From Lysobacter dokdonensis DS-58 (GTDB lineage Bacteria > Pseudomonadota > Gammaproteobacteria > Xanthomonadales > Xanthomonadaceae), in NCBI RefSeq assembly GCF_000770795.1, contig NZ_JRKJ01000021.1, positions 1-64,000 of the forward strand: a stretch of DNA of 64,000 nt. The letters run 5' to 3'. This document shows, one piece after another, positions 19,997 through 29,845 of the stretch (position 1 is its first letter; each line of letters opens with the position of its first letter). Under the pieces are notes generated by a model, which saw only the letters and a program-made list of their open reading frames with translations, was not told the DNA's origin and did not search any database. The position numbers were made by a program, and so were the translations under genes.

Positions 19997-20034
19997 TAGA
20001 ATCCGGACCGATGACGACCCGCACCTGCCCGTGA
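19997..20034 (+). promoter_or_regulatory. rsgA leader: CTAGAAT box and a 7-codon upstream frame
   Basis: TAGAAT at 19997-20002 could be a -10 box. Eight bases after it is an ATG (20011) opening a 7-codon frame (MTTRTCP) whose TGA at 20032-20034 overlaps the GTG start of rsgA (20031-20033) as GTGA. If transcription starts near 20009, the short frame would be leaderless and rsgA would be reached by termination-reinitiation. Confidence 0.4.
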
Positions 20035-21137
20035 CTCCCTCCCTGCGCGCCATCGGCTGGCCCTACGCCGCGCAGGTGGAAGACGCGGCGTGGCGGGAAA
20101 CGCTTTCAGCCCATCCGGATGCCCGTCCTGCGCGCGTGATCGAGCAACATCGCTCCGGTTACGTGGTGGCCGAGGGCCCGGATGCGGGCATCAAGGCCGA
20201 GTCCCCGCCCGAGTGGCAGCGCGCATCGAGTTACCGCAAGGGGGGGATCGCGCCGGAGGAACGCGCGGCGGTCGGCGACTGGGTGTTGCTGGAAGGCAAG
20301 CGCATCGTCGCGTTGCTGCCGCGCCATTCGGCAATCAAGCGCGGCGCGGCGGGCGAGCATTACAAGCAGCAGTTGATCGCGGCGAACATCGACACCGTCT
20401 TCGTCGTGTGCGGCCTGGACGCGGACTTCAATCCGCGCCGCATCGAGCGGTATCTGGTGTTGATCGGCGGCAGCGGCGTGGAGCCCGTCGTCGTGCTGAC
20501 GAAGGCGGACAAGGCCATCGCGCTCGAAGCCAGCGCCGTCGACGACGCGCGCGCCGCACTCGACGATGTCGCGCAAGGCGTGCAGGTCGTCGCGGTGAAC
20601 GCGAAAGACCCCGACAGCGTCGCCGCACTCGCGCCGTGGTTGTCGGCCGGGGAGAGCATCGTGCTCGTCGGTTCTTCGGGCGCGGGGAAATCCACGCTCA
20701 CCAACACGCTGCTCGGCATCGAGAAGATGAAGACGAGCGAGGTGCGTGAAAGCGACTCGCGCGGGCGCCACACCACGACGCACCGGGCGCTGATTCCGCT
20801 GCCGTCCGGCGCGTGCCTCATCGACACGCCCGGCATGCGCGAACTCAAGCCCACGGGCGAAGAAGACATCGCCGAGAACTTCAGCGACATCGAAGCGCTC
20901 GCCGACCAATGCCGCTTCCGCGATTGCCGCCACGCGAAGGAACCGGGCTGCGCCGTGCGCGCGGCGATCGAGGCCGGCACGCTGGATGCCGCGCGGTTCG
21001 CCAACTTCCTCAAGCTCCGCGACGAAGTCGCCGGCGCCGCCGACAAGCTCGCCACGCGCCTGGCGCAGAAGGCGAACGACAAGGTGCAGAACAAGAGTTT
21101 GTACAAGCGCATCGACGACAAGTACGGGAAACACTGA
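20031..21137 (+). CDS. rsgA: Ribosome small-subunit-dependent GTPase A
   Basis: A circularly permuted GTPase that helps late maturation of the 30S subunit. The 368-residue protein has an N-terminal OB-fold region, the G4 motif TKAD (157-160) before the P-loop GSSGAGKST (214-222), DTPG (265-268), and a C-terminal zinc site with C294, C299, H301 and C307. The order G4-G1-G3 is diagnostic. No in-frame ATG is present at the expected N-terminus; GTG at 20031 is the best start, overlapping the end of a tiny upstream frame. Its stop overlaps the next start (TGATG). Confidence 0.93.
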   Translation: MTPSLRAIGWPYAAQVEDAAWRETLSAHPDARPARVIEQHRSGYVVAEGPDAGIKAESPPEWQRASSYRKGGIAPEERAAVGDWVLLEGKRIVALLPRHSAIKRGAAGEHYKQQLIAANIDTVFVVCGLDADFNPRRIERYLVLIGGSGVEPVVVLTKADKAIALEASAVDDARAALDDVAQGVQVVAVNAKDPDSVAALAPWLSAGESIVLVGSSGAGKSTLTNTLLGIEKMKTSEVRESDSRGRHTTTHRALIPLPSGACLIDTPGMRELKPTGEEDIAENFSDIEALADQCRFRDCRHAKEPGCAVRAAIEAGTLDAARFANFLKLRDEVAGAADKLATRLAQKANDKVQNKSLYKRIDDKYGKH

Positions 21138-22402
21138 TGGTCGAGCTTGCCGACGACATCCTCCACCACGCCGCACTCGACGCGCGCATGGTGCGGGCGG
21201 CGCGCGGCATCCGCCTGCTGAGCATGGTGAGCTGGGACGCGCGCGAGCAGGTCCGCTTCCTCGACTGTTACAACCGGGGCGAGTACACACTCCCGCGGCA
21301 CGAATACCCGAAGTACGACTTCAGCGACGCGCGCCGCGAACTGGCCGACATCGAGCGCGAAGCCGACCCCGATCATCCGCTCGGCCACTACGTGTGCGAC
21401 TCGGCGCGCAGCTGGGGCATCGCGTGCGAGCTGCTCGAAAACCTGGGCACGCCCGAAGTCACTCGGCATTCGATCCGCCTGTTCGGCCGCCCCGACGAAC
21501 CCCTGCCCGGCGGCGGCACGACCACGCGCGAGGCCGCGCACCACTTCATCGACATCGCCAACGAACTCGACAAGGAACTGCTGGCGCCGGAAGAGCAGGT
21601 CCAGATCTCCGCGACGGCGTTGCAATTGCAGCTGCAGGCTTCGCTGGACGACTTCTTCAACGGGCGGATGATCGAGGTCGTGCTCGATCCGGACCTCATC
21701 GCGAAGGCCGCCGCCGGCGCCAACCGCATCCGCCTGCGCACCAGCGCCGCGTTCAGCGACTACGACCGCCACCAGCTGCTGGAACACGAAGCGCTGGTGC
21801 ACTCACTCACCGCGCTCAACGGCCGCGAGCAACCGCAATTGCAGAGCCTGTCGCTGTCCTCGCCGCGCACCACCGCGACGCAGGAAGGCCTTGCGACCTT
21901 CGCCGAGCAGATCACCGGCAGCATCGACATCGAGCGCATGAAGCGCATCAGCCTGCGCATCGAAGCGGTGGCGCAAGCGCTGGAGGGCGCGGATTTCATC
22001 GAGGTGTTCCGGTTCTTCCTCGATGCGGGCAATCCGCCGACCGAAAGCTTCGTCTCCGCGCAGCGCGTGTTCCGCGGCGTGCCCACGAGCGGCGGTTGCG
22101 CCTTCACGAAGGACACGGTGTACGTGCGCGGCCTGATCGGCGTGCATACCTTCTTCCGCTGGGCGCTGCGCAACCGCAAGCTGCGGCTGTGCCGCATGTT
22201 GTTCGCGGGCAAGATGACGCTGGCCGACGTGCAGCGGTTCGAGCCGATGTTCGATTGCGGTGCGTTGTCGATGCCGCGCTTCCTGCCGCAATGGGTCTCG
22301 CGCGCCAACGGCCTGGCCGGGATGCTGGCGTTCTCGCTGTTCGCCAACCGGATCCGCCTCGACCAGGTGATGGCGTCCGAAGGCTTGTTCGAACTGCAGT
22401 GA
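21137..22402 (+). CDS. QEGLA-family (DUF1704) predicted metallopeptidase
   Basis: The 421-residue protein belongs to the family annotated as flavohemoglobin expression-modulating QEGLA motif proteins. It shows the QEGLA motif (249-253) and the HEALVH segment (H217-E218 and H222, an HExxxH zinc motif), so a zinc peptidase fold like that of the eukaryotic tubulin carboxypeptidase MATCAP is likely. The glutamate in QEGLA would be a third ligand. The link to flavohemoglobin comes from the family name only. It overlaps the rsgA stop by one base and ends flush with the convergent membrane protein gene. Confidence 0.82.
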   Translation: MVELADDILHHAALDARMVRAARGIRLLSMVSWDAREQVRFLDCYNRGEYTLPRHEYPKYDFSDARRELADIEREADPDHPLGHYVCDSARSWGIACELLENLGTPEVTRHSIRLFGRPDEPLPGGGTTTREAAHHFIDIANELDKELLAPEEQVQISATALQLQLQASLDDFFNGRMIEVVLDPDLIAKAAAGANRIRLRTSAAFSDYDRHQLLEHEALVHSLTALNGREQPQLQSLSLSSPRTTATQEGLATFAEQITGSIDIERMKRISLRIEAVAQALEGADFIEVFRFFLDAGNPPTESFVSAQRVFRGVPTSGGCAFTKDTVYVRGLIGVHTFFRWALRNRKLRLCRMLFAGKMTLADVQRFEPMFDCGALSMPRFLPQWVSRANGLAGMLAFSLFANRIRLDQVMASEGLFELQ

Positions 22403-23749
22403 TCAGCGGACGGGCGCGAGCGTGCCGTCGCGCGCGATCGTGAAGTCCGCCGGTTCCGACGGCGACACGAGCACCACGCGCGCACCGATGGGGACCTCGC
22501 GGTAAGCGGGGATCTCGTGCGTGAGCCGCACGAACATCCATTCCTTCGCATCGGCATCCGGGCGCAGGCGCACCGGCGGCGCATCGAGCGGGCGGACGCG
22601 CAGGACGTCGGCCAGCGCCGGTGAAAACACGGATTGCACGCGCCCGACTTCGAACATCACGCCCATGACGACGATGCCATGCAACACCGTCATCACTGCC
22701 ATCGTGCCCAGCGCGATGCGGCCCCACCGCGCCGTGCGCGCCCAGGCCGCGGCGCCACACACCGCATAGACCGTGGCGAAACCGTAGGCGTAGTGGTTGA
22801 ACGCCGATCCCAGCAACAACACCGGCCCGAGCGCCGCGCCGCCAGCGATGATCGTGTACGTCGCGATGCGCGGGCTGCCGCGCCACATCGCGGCGAGCCA
22901 CGCGCACCACAGGATCGCGGACATCAACAGGAATTTCGGGCCCGAGCTTGCGAGCGTCGAGTGCGTTTCGATCACCCGCACCATCGGGGTGAACAACTGG
23001 TACTCGACCCAGCGCACGGCGACATTCGACAACTTGGCGGCGTAGAGGGTCGGTTCGCCCGGCGCGTCGAGCAGCACCGGCAGGCGCACCGCGAGGTACG
23101 CGATGGCCGCCGCCCATGCGCCGGCCGCCACGGCCGCCCAGCGCTTGTCGCGCGCGAATACCCACGCAACGCTCGCGACGAGCGGGATCGACAACGCCGC
23201 TTCCTTCGCGAGCAGGCCGACCAGCGTCGCAACCGCGGCGAAAACACCGGCGAGGGCGAGCGACCGCGATCGCAACCCGACCCACGCGATCGCCAGCCCG
23301 CACGACAACCACGCCAGGTCCGCGATCGTGCCGACCCAGCCCTGTGCCATCACCGCATACGGGCTCAGCGCGAAGACCACGGCCGCGACCGCCGACGCGC
23401 GCGCATCGACGCCCGCGCGACGCCCGATCGCGTGCAACAACGCCGCATTTCCCGCGCCCCACGCGACCAGCACTGCGTGGAAGGCCTGCGGCTCGTCGAA
23501 CAGCGCGCGCGACAAGGCCATCCACAGGTTGAAGGTCAGCGGGCGGTACTGGAACGTCCCGACGTCGAACCAATCGACCCCGTGCCCCATGTGCGTGGCG
23601 TGATACGCCCACTGCAGCTCGTCGTGGCTCCAGTACCCCGGATTGAGCACGAGCGGCGCCTGCAGGAGGAACGCCGCGAGCGCGACCAGCCACGGCGCCG
23701 GCTGGGCCAGCACCGCGGACCAGCGCGGGGAGGGGGATGCAGCGGCCAT
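22403..23749 (-). CDS. Polytopic membrane protein, GT-C glycosyltransferase-like
   Basis: The 448-residue protein has about ten or more hydrophobic helices. The first periplasmic loop contains NPGYWSHDELQW, with acidic residues where GT-C enzymes (lipid-linked sugar transferases) hold the catalytic base, and FQYRPLTFNLWMAL follows as in that class. A soluble beta-rich domain of about 90 residues forms the C-terminus. The start at 23749 is chosen over 23836 because the upstream part is basic and lacks a signal. It is divergent from maeB. Substrate and acceptor are unknown. Confidence 0.65.
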   Translation of the reverse strand: MAAASPSPRWSAVLAQPAPWLVALAAFLLQAPLVLNPGYWSHDELQWAYHATHMGHGVDWFDVGTFQYRPLTFNLWMALSRALFDEPQAFHAVLVAWGAGNAALLHAIGRRAGVDARASAVAAVVFALSPYAVMAQGWVGTIADLAWLSCGLAIAWVGLRSRSLALAGVFAAVATLVGLLAKEAALSIPLVASVAWVFARDKRWAAVAAGAWAAAIAYLAVRLPVLLDAPGEPTLYAAKLSNVAVRWVEYQLFTPMVRVIETHSTLASSGPKFLLMSAILWCAWLAAMWRGSPRIATYTIIAGGAALGPVLLLGSAFNHYAYGFATVYAVCGAAAWARTARWGRIALGTMAVMTVLHGIVVMGVMFEVGRVQSVFSPALADVLRVRPLDAPPVRLRPDADAKEWMFVRLTHEIPAYREVPIGARVVLVSPSEPADFTIARDGTLAPVR

Positions 23750-23819
23750 CGGGCGACTTTCATGTGAAGGAACGCCGCATTCTAAGCAAGGCGCGGCGAC
23801 CGCCGACCTGCGTGGTGGG

Positions 23820-23825
23820 TAGAAT
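23820..23825 (+). promoter_or_regulatory. Possible -10 box (TAGAAT) of maeB
   Basis: TAGAAT lies 28 nt upstream of the maeB ATG in the short gap to the divergent membrane-protein gene. It matches five of six -10 bases and resembles boxes seen before rsgA and aceE. No good -35 hexamer is visible, so it is tentative. Confidence 0.35.
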
Positions 23826-23853
23826 CGACGGCCCACCCCGCGCCACGGCCAGC

Positions 23854-26124
23854 ATGTCCGACGATCTCAAGCAATCCGCGCTCGACTACCACCGCATGGA
23901 GCCGCGCGGGAAGATCAAGGTCGTCCCCACCAAGCCGATGGTGACGCAGCGCGATCTGTCGCTGGCCTATTCGCCCGGCGTGGCCTACGCGTGCGAAGCC
24001 ATCGTCGCCGACCCCAACGAGGCCAGCACCGTCACCGCGCGCGGCAACCTCGTCGCGGTGATCACCAACGGCACCGCCGTGCTGGGCCTGGGCGACATCG
24101 GCCCGCTCGCCGGCAAGCCGGTGATGGAAGGCAAGGGCGTGCTGTTCCAGAAGTTCGCGGGCATCGACGTGTTCGACATCGAGATCGACGAGCGCGATCC
24201 CGACAAGCTCGTCGACATCATCGCCTCGCTCGAACCGACCTTCGGCGGCATCAACCTCGAAGACATCAAGGCGCCGGAGTGCTTCATCGTCGAGCGCAAG
24301 TTGCGCGAGCGGATGAACATCCCCGTCTTCCACGACGACCAGCACGGGACGGCGATCATCGTCGGCGCCGCGGTGCTCAACGCACTGGAAATCGTCGGCA
24401 AGAAGATCTCGGAAGTGAAACTCGCCACCGCCGGCGCGGGCGCCGCGGGCATCGCGTGCCTGGACATGCTCGTCGCGCTGGGCATGAAGAAAGAGAACAT
24501 CCTGGCCTACGACCGCGAAGGTGTGCTGTACGCCGGCCGCGGCCACATGGACCCGGACAAGCAGCGTTACGCGCGCGACACCGACAAGCGCACGCTGGCG
24601 GACATCGTCGACGGCGCGGATCTGTTCCTCGGCCTGTCGGCCGGCGGCATCCTCAAGCCCGAGATGGTCGCCACGATGGGCAGCCGTCCGATCATCCTCG
24701 CGCTCGCCAACCCGACGCCGGAGATCCTGCCGGAAGAGGCCAAGCGCGTGCGCCCCGACGCGATCATCGCCACGGGCCGTTCGGACTATCCGAACCAGGT
24801 GAACAACGCGCTGTGCTTCCCCTACATCTTCCGCGGCGCGCTCGACGTCGGCGCGACGGAAATCAACGAGGCGATGAAGCTGGCCTGCGTGCGCGCCATC
24901 GCCGCGCTCGCGCGCCGCGAAGCGTCCGACCTCGGCGCGGCCTACGGCGGCGACGTGCCGTCCTTCGGCGCCGACTACATCATTCCGCGTCCGTTCGATC
25001 CGCGCCTGCTCGTCATGCTCGCGCCCGCCGTGGCGAAGGCCGCGATGGACTCGGGCATCGCCGCGCGCCCGATCGTCGACTTCGCCGCCTACGAAGAAAA
25101 GCTGGGCCAGTTCATCTACCGCACGGGCCTGGTGATGAAGCCGGTGTACGACCGCGCGCGCAGCGACAAGCAACGCGTGGTGTACGCCGAAGGCGAAGAA
25201 GAGACCGTGTTGCGCGCCGTGCAGACGGTCATCGACGAAGGCATGGCCACGCCGATCCTGATCGGCCGCCCGGAGGTCATCGACACGCGCATCGAGCGCC
25301 TCGGCCTGCGCATGCGCGCCGGCGTTGACTTCGAACTGACCAACATCAACGACGACCCGCGCTTCAACGATTACTGGCACCAGTACCACGCGCTCACCGA
25401 GCGCCGTGGCGTCACGCCGGCGGCGGCAAAGAACCTGATGCGGTCGCGCCCGACGCTGATCGGCGCACTGATGGTCGAACGCGGCGAAGCCGACGCGATG
25501 ATCTGCGGCCTCGTCGGCCGCTATCACAAGAAGCTCGGCTATCTGCGCAGCGTGTTCAACCTCGATCCCGGCCTGACCAGCACGTCGGCCATGACCGGCG
25601 TGATCAACGAGCAAGGCGTGTGGTTCTTCCTCGACACGCACGTGCAGCTGGATCCCACCGCCGAGCAGATCGCCGAGAGCACGCTGCAGGCCAGCTATCG
25701 CCTCAAGTTGTTCGGCATCGAACCGAAGGTGGCGCTGCTGTCGCACTCCAACTTCGGCAGCCACGACGACGCCAGCGCGCGCAAGATGCGCCAGGTGCGC
25801 GAGATCCTGAAAGCGCGCGTGCCGAAGCTCGAAGTCGACGGCGAGATGATGGGCGACACCGCGTGGGACGAGGACCTGCGCCTGCGCATCATGCCCAACA
25901 GCACGCTCAAGGGCCGGGCGAACCTGTACGTGATGCCCAACCTCGACGCGGCCAACATCACCTACAACATGGTGCGCGTGATGACCGACGGCGTGGCGAT
26001 CGGCCCGATCCTGATGGGCATCGACAAGCCGGCGCACGTCCTCACGCCCGCCAGCACGCCGCGCCGCGTGGTCAACATGACCGCCATCGCCGCAGTGGAA
26101 GCGCAGATCCGCAAGGCCCGCTAG
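23854..26124 (+). CDS. maeB: NADP-dependent malic enzyme with phosphotransacetylase-like C-terminus
   Basis: Oxidative decarboxylation of malate to pyruvate with NADP reduction, linking the TCA cycle to pyruvate and supplying NADPH. The 756-residue protein is the long MaeB form. The catalytic malic enzyme part covers about residues 1-430 ([25 protein letters not shown], the nucleotide loop [14 protein letters not shown]). A phosphotransacetylase-like domain covers about 430-756 (for example [10 protein letters not shown] and [11 protein letters not shown]). In MaeB the second domain is regulatory, sensing acetyl-CoA. ATG at 23854 follows a weak ribosome site. The next gene begins 24 bp downstream. 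Confidence 0.94.
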   Translation: MSDDLKQSALDYHRMEPRGKIKVVPTKPMVTQRDLSLAYSPGVAYACEAIVADPNEASTVTARGNLVAVITNGTAVLGLGDIGPLAGKPVMEGKGVLFQKFAGIDVFDIEIDERDPDKLVDIIASLEPTFGGINLEDIKAPECFIVERKLRERMNIPVFHDDQHGTAIIVGAAVLNALEIVGKKISEVKLATAGAGAAGIACLDMLVALGMKKENILAYDREGVLYAGRGHMDPDKQRYARDTDKRTLADIVDGADLFLGLSAGGILKPEMVATMGSRPIILALANPTPEILPEEAKRVRPDAIIATGRSDYPNQVNNALCFPYIFRGALDVGATEINEAMKLACVRAIAALARREASDLGAAYGGDVPSFGADYIIPRPFDPRLLVMLAPAVAKAAMDSGIAARPIVDFAAYEEKLGQFIYRTGLVMKPVYDRARSDKQRVVYAEGEEETVLRAVQTVIDEGMATPILIGRPEVIDTRIERLGLRMRAGVDFELTNINDDPRFNDYWHQYHALTERRGVTPAAAKNLMRSRPTLIGALMVERGEADAMICGLVGRYHKKLGYLRSVFNLDPGLTSTSAMTGVINEQGVWFFLDTHVQLDPTAEQIAESTLQASYRLKLFGIEPKVALLSHSNFGSHDDASARKMRQVREILKARVPKLEVDGEMMGDTAWDEDLRLRIMPNSTLKGRANLYVMPNLDAANITYNMVRVMTDGVAIGPILMGIDKPAHVLTPASTPRRVVNMTAIAAVEAQIRKAR

Positions 26125-26148
26125 TACCCGCGCAGGACGCATCCCCCG

Positions 26149-28800
26149 ATGTCCGACAACCCGACCGCGACGATCCTCGTCATCGCCTACAAGATGGAGG
26201 CGATGATCGGGGACGCGATCCGCTCCGCGCTGGCGCAGACCATCCCGTGCGAGATCATCGTCTCCGATGATTGTTCGCCCGACGGCACACTCGCCGCGGC
26301 GCGCAAGGCAGTCGAAGGCTACAACGGCCCGCATCGCGTGACGGTCCGCAGCACGCCGCGCAATCTCGGCCTGTGCGCGCACCTGACGGAACTGGCGGGC
26401 ATCGCGACCGGCGACGTGCTGGTGTTCCAGGCCGGCGACGACGTGTCGTATCCGCAGCGCGTGCATCGGCTGCTGGCGACTTTCACCGCGCATCCCGATG
26501 CGCAGGTCGTCGGCTCGCTGGTCGACGACATCGACGTGCGCGGCAAGCCGATCAAGAACGCCACGCGCGGCACGCCCTACGAAGTCGATCAAGCGTGGCT
26601 GCTGCGTCGCGGGAAGCTGGCCGCGGTGCTGGGTGCCTCGATGGCCGTCCGTCGCACGCTGCTCACCGACTTCCCGCCGATGGAAGGCAAGGTCGAAGAC
26701 AACATGCTCACCCTGCGCGGTGCGCTGGCGGGGCGGTGCTTCTGCCTGCAGCAATCGCTGCTCGGTTATCGCCGGCATGATGCGAACCTCGGCGACTGGG
26801 TGTTCGACCGCAGCGCGAACGACGCGGCGACCTACGAGCGCCGCAATCGCCGCGTACTGGCGATGTATCGCGAGATCGCGGCCGACCAGCGCAAGTGCAT
26901 CGCCGCGCGGCCCGATCTTCCCGACGCCAAGCGCGCGCTGGGCGCGCAGCTCGCCGACATGTATTCGCTCGAAGCGGACATGCGCGAAGCCGTCCTGGAC
27001 CAGCCGCGCCATCGCTGGATCGCACCGCTGTGGCGCGGCCTGATGCATCCGGGATTGCGTCGCAAGAGCGCGGAACGCGCGGTCAAGCTCGTGCTGCCGC
27101 GCAGTGCGTTCGGACAAAGTGCGATGGCCGAGCGCGCGGGCGGGCGGCTGAAGGACTGGAATCGCCGCCGCCTCGATGCACGCCGCATCCGCCTGGCCGA
27201 TCAACGCGGCGAAGGCGCCGACTACGCGCAGTGGGTGGCGCAGTTCGACACGATCCACGACGGCAACCGTGCATCGTTCGTCGCACGCGCGAACAAGCTC
27301 CCGCCGATGCCCATCGCCGTAGTCATGCCGGTGTACAACCCATCGCCGAAGTGGCTGGCCGAAGCGATCGATTCGGTGATCGCGCAGGTGTACCCGCATT
27401 GGGAGCTGTGCATCGCCGACGACGTGTCGACCGATCCCGACGTCATCGCGACGCTCGATGCCTACGCGCAACGCGACCCGCGCATCCGCGTGGTGCATCG
27501 CACGGTGAACGGCCACATCTCCGCGGCATCCAACACGGGCCTGGAAATCGTCACCGCGCCGTGGATCACGTTGCTCGACCACGACGATCTGTTGCCCGAA
27601 CACGCGTTGCTGTGCGTCGCCGAAGCCGTCGCGCGGCACCCCGATGCCGGGGTCATCTATTCGGACGAAGACAAGTGCGACGAGGCCAACCGCCGCCGCG
27701 AAGCGTTCTTCAAGCCCGACTGGAACCCGGACCTGGCGCGCAGCTACAACATGGTGTCGCACTTCGGTGCGTACCGGACGTCGCTGCTGCGCGAGATCGG
27801 CGGCTTCCGCGTCGGATACGAAGGCGCGCAGGACTATGACCTGATGCTGCGCTGTGTGGACCGCATCGCGCCGACGCAGGTCATCCACATCCCGCACGTG
27901 CTGTACCACTGGCGCATCCACGAGGCGAGCACGGCCGCGGGCAACGCCGTGAAGCCGTACGCGCTGGAAGCGGGGCGCCGCGCGATCCTCGAACACCTGG
28001 AACGCAACGGTTTGTCCGGCGACGTGCAATCGCATCCGACGGGGCACTACCTCGTCGAATACGCGCCCCCTGCGCAGTTGCCGCGCGTGACGGTGGTGAT
28101 CGCCGATCCCGGCGAGGCCGCGTTGCGCGATGCGTGCCGCGACGCCGTGCAACGCACCGGGTATCCGTCGTTGGATCTCCGCACCGCCGACGCGGCACCC
28201 GCGGCGCTCAACGCCGCCGTACAGGACGCCGCGGGCGAGCTGCTCGTCTTCATCGACGGCCGTTGCGTGCCCGAGGACGACACGTGGCTGCTCCGCGCGG
28301 TCGCATGGGCGTCACGTCCCAACGTCGGCGCGCTCGGCGGGAAGCTCTTCGATTCCGAACGCCACGTCATCGGCAACGGCGTGCTCATCAACGTCGATGG
28401 CGTGTGGTCGGCGATGGACGGTGGCGCGCGCGCCGACGGGGACGGCTACGCGGGCCGCGCGAAGTTGCCGCAGAACCTGTCCGCGTTGATGCATGGCCTG
28501 GTCATCGTGCCGCGCAAGGTGTTCATCGACGCGGGCGGTTTCGACGCCGCGTACGCCACGCTGACCGGCGCGATGCTCGACCTCACGCTGCGCATCGGCA
28601 AGACCGGCCTGCGCCACACATGGCTACCGTCGTTGCGGATGCTGGTGGCGGCGCCGGGCAATGCGTTCGATGCGAACGATGCCGACCGCCGCAAACTCGA
28701 AACGACGCACACACTCTCGACAGTGCAGGACGCGGCCTACAACCCGAACCTGGGCAACAAGTCGAAACGCTACTGGTACGCGCACCCGCCGCGCGTTTGA
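26149..28800 (+). CDS. Three-module family 2 glycosyltransferase
   Basis: An 883-residue protein with three GT-A type modules. Module 1 (about 5-240) has the family 2 start and IIVSDDCSPDGT with FQAGDD. A helical linker follows. Module 2 (about 385-640) is the most complete, with VVMPVYNPSP, LLDHDDLLPEHA and a tail ending in the LYHWRIHEAS motif. Module 3 (about 645-850) is degenerate: the metal-binding DxD is replaced by DGR. Such enzymes usually build repeating or branched surface glycans. It follows maeB by 24 bp and is nearly flush with a convergent glycosyltransferase gene. Confidence 0.85.
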   Translation: MSDNPTATILVIAYKMEAMIGDAIRSALAQTIPCEIIVSDDCSPDGTLAAARKAVEGYNGPHRVTVRSTPRNLGLCAHLTELAGIATGDVLVFQAGDDVSYPQRVHRLLATFTAHPDAQVVGSLVDDIDVRGKPIKNATRGTPYEVDQAWLLRRGKLAAVLGASMAVRRTLLTDFPPMEGKVEDNMLTLRGALAGRCFCLQQSLLGYRRHDANLGDWVFDRSANDAATYERRNRRVLAMYREIAADQRKCIAARPDLPDAKRALGAQLADMYSLEADMREAVLDQPRHRWIAPLWRGLMHPGLRRKSAERAVKLVLPRSAFGQSAMAERAGGRLKDWNRRRLDARRIRLADQRGEGADYAQWVAQFDTIHDGNRASFVARANKLPPMPIAVVMPVYNPSPKWLAEAIDSVIAQVYPHWELCIADDVSTDPDVIATLDAYAQRDPRIRVVHRTVNGHISAASNTGLEIVTAPWITLLDHDDLLPEHALLCVAEAVARHPDAGVIYSDEDKCDEANRRREAFFKPDWNPDLARSYNMVSHFGAYRTSLLREIGGFRVGYEGAQDYDLMLRCVDRIAPTQVIHIPHVLYHWRIHEASTAAGNAVKPYALEAGRRAILEHLERNGLSGDVQSHPTGHYLVEYAPPAQLPRVTVVIADPGEAALRDACRDAVQRTGYPSLDLRTADAAPAALNAAVQDAAGELLVFIDGRCVPEDDTWLLRAVAWASRPNVGALGGKLFDSERHVIGNGVLINVDGVWSAMDGGARADGDGYAGRAKLPQNLSALMHGLVIVPRKVFIDAGGFDAAYATLTGAMLDLTLRIGKTGLRHTWLPSLRMLVAAPGNAFDANDADRRKLETTHTLSTVQDAAYNPNLGNKSKRYWYAHPPRV

Positions 28801-28804
28801 AGGC

Positions 28805-29845
28805 TCAGGCGCCGAACAACGGCGTCGTCAGCGCGGGTTCGCGGCGTGCGCGATTCACCTTGCGGCGCAGGCGCGCATAGAAACGCACCGCGCGCAGCCA
28901 GCCGAAGCCCGCATTCCACGGCGGCACGGACGCGCGGTCGCGCCACGAGAGCTTCAGCAAACCGCGGTAATCGCTGATCAGGCTGGAGCGCAGCGCGGAA
29001 TGCCAATCGCGCGCGTGCTCCGCCGCCGGCCAATCGGTGGAACCGATGGCCTGCATCATGTAGTCGAGTTGCTCGAGCCACTTGCGGTTGCGCGTGCACT
29101 TGCCGGGCAGCGCCTTGTGCTTCGTCGAATCGTCCTTGCCGAGCGGCGAGGCGGCATCGACATGGCGGCGGAACTGCACCAACGGCTCGTCGACGTAGGT
29201 CACGCCGTTGCCGCTGGCCGCGCAGATGGCGAGCCACCAATCGTGGTACAGCTCCTTCGGGAACGGCGGCGCCTTGTCGAGCACGCGGCGGCGCACGAGC
29301 ATCGCGTGGCCGGATACGGTGTTCTGGAATGCATAGCGCAGCGCATCGTGGCCCGCGTGCATCGGCCCGAGATCGTCGGAGATGCGGCGGTTGAGCGGAC
29401 GGCCCGCTTCGTCGATGTACGCCGAGTCGCAATACGCCATGTCCGAATCGCCGATGGCCTCCGCGAGGATGGCGAGCTTGCGCGGATGCCAGATGTCGTC
29501 CTGGTCGCACGGGGCGATCAGTGGCGAGGTACACAGCGCCATGCACTTCTCGAACGAACGCAGGTGCCCGAGGTTGGTCGGATTCTCGTGCAACTGGATG
29601 CGTGAATCGCGGCGTGCGTACCAACGCAGGATGTCGCGCGAACGATCCGTCGAACAATCGTCGACGACGATGATCTCCAGCTGCACGTCCCGCTGCGCGA
29701 CCAGCGAATCCAGCTGCGCCTTGAGCCAACGTTCCCCGTTGTAGACGCACAGCGCGACCGAAACGCGCGGGAGCGCGATCTGGCGGGCGACTGCGGCCTC
29801 CACGACTTCCGGCATCCGGACTTCCGGGCGGCGTCGGGCGGACAT
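28805..29845 (-). CDS. Family 2 glycosyltransferase
   Basis: The 346-residue protein has a canonical GT2 domain: VSVALCVYNGERWL at the N-terminus, IIVVDDCSTD, and the metal-binding segment CDQDDIW in a longer conserved block (CMALCTSPLIAPCDQDD). The C-terminal 120 residues are basic and helical, as in membrane-associated GT2 enzymes. AGGAAG precedes the ATG at 29845, which is preferred over 29863 and 29815. It is a close paralogue of the gene at 30838-31797. The sugar transferred is unknown; surface polysaccharide synthesis is the likely context. Confidence 0.87.
   Translation of the reverse strand: MSARRRPEVRMPEVVEAAVARQIALPRVSVALCVYNGERWLKAQLDSLVAQRDVQLEIIVVDDCSTDRSRDILRWYARRDSRIQLHENPTNLGHLRSFEKCMALCTSPLIAPCDQDDIWHPRKLAILAEAIGDSDMAYCDSAYIDEAGRPLNRRISDDLGPMHAGHDALRYAFQNTVSGHAMLVRRRVLDKAPPFPKELYHDWWLAICAASGNGVTYVDEPLVQFRRHVDAASPLGKDDSTKHKALPGKCTRNRKWLEQLDYMMQAIGSTDWPAAEHARDWHSALRSSLISDYRGLLKLSWRDRASVPPWNAGFGWLRAVRFYARLRRKVNRARREPALTTPLFGA

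Noticed and set aside
23782-28152. A 1456-codon open frame on the minus strand opposite maeB and the glycosyltransferase
   Set aside because: It is antisense to two clear genes, has no domain similarity and arises from high-GC codon bias. Long shadow frames of this kind are common in the window.
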